A stretch of DNA of 48,005 bases from an uncultured bacterium (GTDB taxonomy: Bacteria; Bacteroidota; Bacteroidia; Bacteroidales; CAIXTV01): contig CAIXTV010000010.1 in the NCBI GenBank assembly GCA_903922465.1, positions 1 through 48,005 of the forward strand. Direction: 5' to 3'. Position 1 is the stretch's first letter, and each line of letters begins with the position of its first letter. Made by a program: the position numbers and the translations under genes. Positions 45,506 through 48,005 of the stretch are shown here, piece after piece. The notes beneath the pieces are model-generated. The model worked only from the letters and a program-made list of their open reading frames with translations. It ran no database searches and was not told the DNA's origin.

Positions 45506-46696
45506 ATGGACGTAAATGATATCGTAATTGTTTCAGCATGCAGGACTGCTATGGGCAGGTTTGGTGGGACACTCAAAAGCATACCTTCTTATGATTTAGG
45601 GGCTGTTGTGATAAAAGAAGCTCTGAAAAGGGCTGCTTTGTCGGGAGATCAAATTGATGATGTGATATTGGGAAGTTGCCGACAGGCGGGGAATGGGCCC
45701 AATCCGGCACGAAGTGCTGCTGTTAAGGGGGGCATTGCCATGGAAACCCCTGCTATTACGCTGAATATGGCTTGCCCTTCGGGGATGAGGGCTGTGGCTA
45801 TGGCTTCTCAAGCCATTCGTTTGGGCGAAGCTGAGATTATGCTAGTTGGTGGGTTCGAAAGCATGAGTTCTATTCCTTATTTATTAAAAAATGCACGTTG
45901 GGATGGCTTTAAGATGGGTAATAAAACCCTCGAAGATGGTTGGAGCGACAGCATCGACCCCTTAATAGGGCAGGGGATGGGCGAAACGGCCGAAAATCTT
46001 TCCGATAAATATAAAATATCAAGAGAAGAACAAGACGAATATGCCATGAACAGTCATCTGAAGGCGGCTCATGCTCAGAAAAGCGGATGGTTCGACGAAG
46101 AAATTGTGAGTATTGAAGTAGAAGGAAGCAAAAATGCCACTTCAATTGTGTTTGATAAAGACGAAACCATACGCACATCAATAAATATGAATGATCTAGC
46201 TAAAATTAAGCCCGCTTTTCGCAAGGAGGGAACGGTTACGGCAGGAAATTCGTGTGGCTTGAGCGATGGAGCGACGGCTTTGGTGATGATGAGCCGTAAG
46301 AAAGCTGCCGAAATGAATCTAAGTCCCTTGTTTTCGATAGTTTCATATGCTCAGTTGGCTGTTAATCCATCAACTATGGGCGAAGGGCCATCTTTTGCGA
46401 TTCCTGCGGCTTTGAAAAATGCAAACATGACACTCGATGAAATCGACCTCTTTGAAATTAATGAAGCCTTTGCTATTCAGGCTTTGGTAAATCAAAAAAC
46501 GTTGCAGATTGAGCCTGAGAAATTAAATGTCAATGGGGGTGCAATCGCCCTTGGTCATCCTACAGGAATCAGCGGTGCGCGCATTTTGGTCACGGCTTAT
46601 TATGCTTTAAAAAGACTTCAGAAAACCTATTGCGTTGCTTCCATTTGTGGTGGGGGCGGAGTGAGCTCGGCTATGGTTATTAAAAGAGAATCGTAA
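45506..46696 (+). CDS. thiolase (acetyl-CoA C-acetyltransferase type)
   Basis: A 396-residue thiolase. Nucleophile Cys90 in NMACPSGMRAV, NEAFAIQALV, His351 in ALGHPTGISGARI, and Cys381 in CGGGGVSSA. It cleaves or forms 3-oxoacyl-CoA with CoA. Cys90 is followed by Pro where classical thiolases often have Ala (CASG). Probable partner of the upstream SDR in the last steps of beta-oxidation to acetyl-CoA. Last gene of the operon, ending shortly before a weak hairpin. Confidence 0.92.
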   Translation: MDVNDIVIVSACRTAMGRFGGTLKSIPSYDLGAVVIKEALKRAALSGDQIDDVILGSCRQAGNGPNPARSAAVKGGIAMETPAITLNMACPSGMRAVAMASQAIRLGEAEIMLVGGFESMSSIPYLLKNARWDGFKMGNKTLEDGWSDSIDPLIGQGMGETAENLSDKYKISREEQDEYAMNSHLKAAHAQKSGWFDEEIVSIEVEGSKNATSIVFDKDETIRTSINMNDLAKIKPAFRKEGTVTAGNSCGLSDGATALVMMSRKKAAEMNLSPLFSIVSYAQLAVNPSTMGEGPSFAIPAALKNANMTLDEIDLFEINEAFAIQALVNQKTLQIEPEKLNVNGGAIALGHPTGISGARILVTAYYALKRLQKTYCVASICGGGGVSSAMVIKRES

Positions 46697-46711
46697 TACT
46701 TCAGTTGTTAG

Positions 46712-46748
46712 GAGGATTTTCCACACAATAATACCCCCTTAAATCCTC
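46712..46748. terminator. weak hairpin between thiolase and DUF4468 genes
   Basis: GAGGATTT (46712-46719) pairs with AAATCCTC (46741-46748) around a 21-nt loop, followed by GTTTTCTT. It lies between convergent genes, a natural terminator position, but the loop is long and the T tract is broken. Confidence 0.35.
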
Positions 46749-46754
46749 GTTTTC

Positions 46755-47324
46755 TTACTCTTCGTCTTGATGTTTTTTCTTCCTAATTGGCGTTTCAACA
46801 ACAACTTTTCGTAGAGATTGAGCATAACCCTCAACTATGCCTTGCAACTCCTGTCTGATGAAATTCATCATCTGAATTGCCTTTATTTTGGGCAATCCCG
46901 GCGATTTAGCCTTAGGGGTTTCAGGATATTTATCGCCTTCGAAAGGCTCAATCTTTTCGATAGGAGTTTTCCCTTTTGTGATATAGGCAGAATCGCAAAA
47001 CACATGGTCGAGGTTGCATTTAAATTGTTTGTCTTTCAGCTTAAAAGTAAGGGTGTATTTATAGGAGTAAACATATTCCTCGGATTGAATATTCAATTTT
47101 CTGACGATTGAACTATTTACGATAATAGTCCCCGACTCCTTGTCATCTTTCTGAATAACATTATTGGAAGTGCCCCATGTTTCGGCAATAAATTGCTTAG
47201 TTTCAGCATAAAGCTGGGCGAAATCCTCAGAGATGGTATCCTTCTTTTCCCAAATAAAATTCTTTTGTGCCTGTGCAAATTGAATTAAAAATGCGCTCAG
47301 CACCATCAAATAGATTCTTTTCAT
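46755..47324 (-). CDS. DUF4468-like exported protein
   Basis: A 189-residue protein with a signal peptide (about 1-19, ending FAQAQ). The middle fits DUF4468 (TBP-like fold): LYAETKQFIAETWGTSNNVIQKDDKESGTIIV, then alternating strands YSYKYTLTFKLKDKQFKCNL. The C-terminal tail is Lys/Arg-rich. Periplasmic, function unknown. Convergent with the thiolase gene. Confidence 0.7.
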   Translation of the reverse strand: MKRIYLMVLSAFLIQFAQAQKNFIWEKKDTISEDFAQLYAETKQFIAETWGTSNNVIQKDDKESGTIIVNSSIVRKLNIQSEEYVYSYKYTLTFKLKDKQFKCNLDHVFCDSAYITKGKTPIEKIEPFEGDKYPETPKAKSPGLPKIKAIQMMNFIRQELQGIVEGYAQSLRKVVVETPIRKKKHQDEE

Positions 47325-47654
47325 AACAAATGATTCCTTTTTTTACTATTATTTTTGTTTATTTATTTTCACTACTCATTTCTCAATCAGCATCCTAAAC
47401 AATTGCTTCTTAGGACATACTCGCAATTATGCTCTTGAAAACTCCGGCAAAGATAATCATTATTGAATTTCAATTCCATCTGTGGCAATTTGAGCTTATA
47501 TTCTTACTTTAGATATAATTCGAAATCAATATATTATATATTCGATTCAAATAAATGTAAATAAAATGCCATATTTTGTAACCCTTTACGAAATAATGTG
47601 GTATAATCCTATAGATATAAGTCGAAATACAAACTAAAAATCAATTAGCCCAAC
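47325..47654. other. divergent intergenic region
   Basis: About 330 bp, A/T-rich, no gene. It contains the near-palindrome TATATTATATA at 47540-47550 flanked by TTCGA half-sites, and a TATTTTG near 47573-47579 that resembles but does not match a -7 element. Confidence 0.5.
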
Positions 47655-48005
47655 ATGAAACTTAAAATGCTATTTATCGCCTGCCTTGTTTGCAATGCCA
47701 CTATTTTAGTTGCACAGAAAGGAATTTCTAATTCAACTAAGCAATGCACCGAGGCTTACCTGAAAAGCAGAGTGAAAGAGCTCATTTACGAAAACATCAA
47801 CCACGATTCACCAGGCGTGCTTAAACCTGACCTAAGTTTTGCCGTGAACAATGGAGCGGTTCTGAACGAAATGCTAAACGACTCATTGAAGCTCGTTATC
47901 AGCCAACAAATCACCATTGAGTTTAAAGGTTGTAGCATAGTGGGCGAAAATTTCCATTTATTTTCTACATCGAGTAAGCAGAATCCCCCACTAGGAAACT
48001 CTACT
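47655..48005 (+). CDS. exported protein of unknown function, truncated by window end
   Basis: Open from ATG at 47655 to the end of the window, 117 codons with no stop. A signal peptide (about 1-21, ending ILVAQ) is followed by a polar body with YLKSRVKELIYENINHD, VLNEMLNDSLKLVISQ and FKGCSIVGENFHLF. No domain recognised. A frameshifted fragment of the same sequence is at 23911-23995, so the family is present at least twice in the genome. Probably periplasmic. Confidence 0.7.
   Translation, partial: MKLKMLFIACLVCNATILVAQKGISNSTKQCTEAYLKSRVKELIYENINHDSPGVLKPDLSFAVNNGAVLNEMLNDSLKLVISQQITIEFKGCSIVGENFHLFSTSSKQNPPLGNST

Overview
The window reads as a chromosomal segment of an AT-rich member of the Bacteroidota. 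The signs are a protein with a C-terminal type IX secretion (T9SS) sorting domain, several lipoproteins with a Cys just after the signal peptide, Bacteroidota-specific families (DUF4301, BatA-type N-terminal domain, DUF4468), TAnnTTTG promoter elements and almost no Shine-Dalgarno sequences. I found no rRNA, tRNA, insertion sequence, prophage or CRISPR array.

Layout. 1-1293: a 21-bp tandem array running off the left edge, then gene-free DNA with dispersed repeats. 1294-8216: a BatA-like membrane protein, a metallophosphoesterase, a DUF4301 protein and RlmD. 8286-11233 (minus): DUF4878 lipoprotein, YiiX-like hydrolase, ClpS, NfeD, FloA. 11348-12701: a NUDIX hydrolase and a peptide deformylase with a lipoprotein signal. 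12939-13169: second 21-bp array. 13207-15453: prolyl oligopeptidase. 15690-22421 (minus): guaB, three periplasmic foldase-type proteins (one with its N-terminus hidden behind a CTG start) and a MoxR ATPase. 22625-26433: an exported MsrB-MsrA fusion, a decayed gene fragment and a DUF2339 membrane protein.

26866-30114 holds butyrate kinase and a membrane Fe-S/CCG protein pair that resembles a split EtfAB:menaquinone oxidoreductase. 30226-35771 is accessory: two small antitoxin-like genes facing an inverted repeat, exported proteins of unknown role and the third 21-bp array. 36266-46696 is the metabolic core. On the minus strand lie an acyl-CoA dehydrogenase and etfBA. Divergently on the plus strand lie a glutaryl-CoA dehydrogenase, a fused HcrC-HcrA molybdenum hydroxylase, an HcrB-like FAD/[4Fe-4S] subunit, an NAD-type SDR and a thiolase. 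The window ends in a DUF4468 protein and a truncated exported protein.

Working model (inference): the right third encodes catabolism of an aromatic or dicarboxylic acyl-CoA. The Mo enzyme acts on an aryl-CoA, glutaryl-CoA dehydrogenase gives crotonyl-CoA, SDR and thiolase complete beta-oxidation, electrons pass through EtfAB to the membrane Fe-S pair and quinone, and butyrate kinase conserves energy as ATP. The dearomatising enzymes, enoyl-CoA hydratase and phosphotransbutyrylase are not in this window.

The two most unusual signals are this operon and three unrelated-looking arrays that all have an exact 21-bp period and self-complementary cores.
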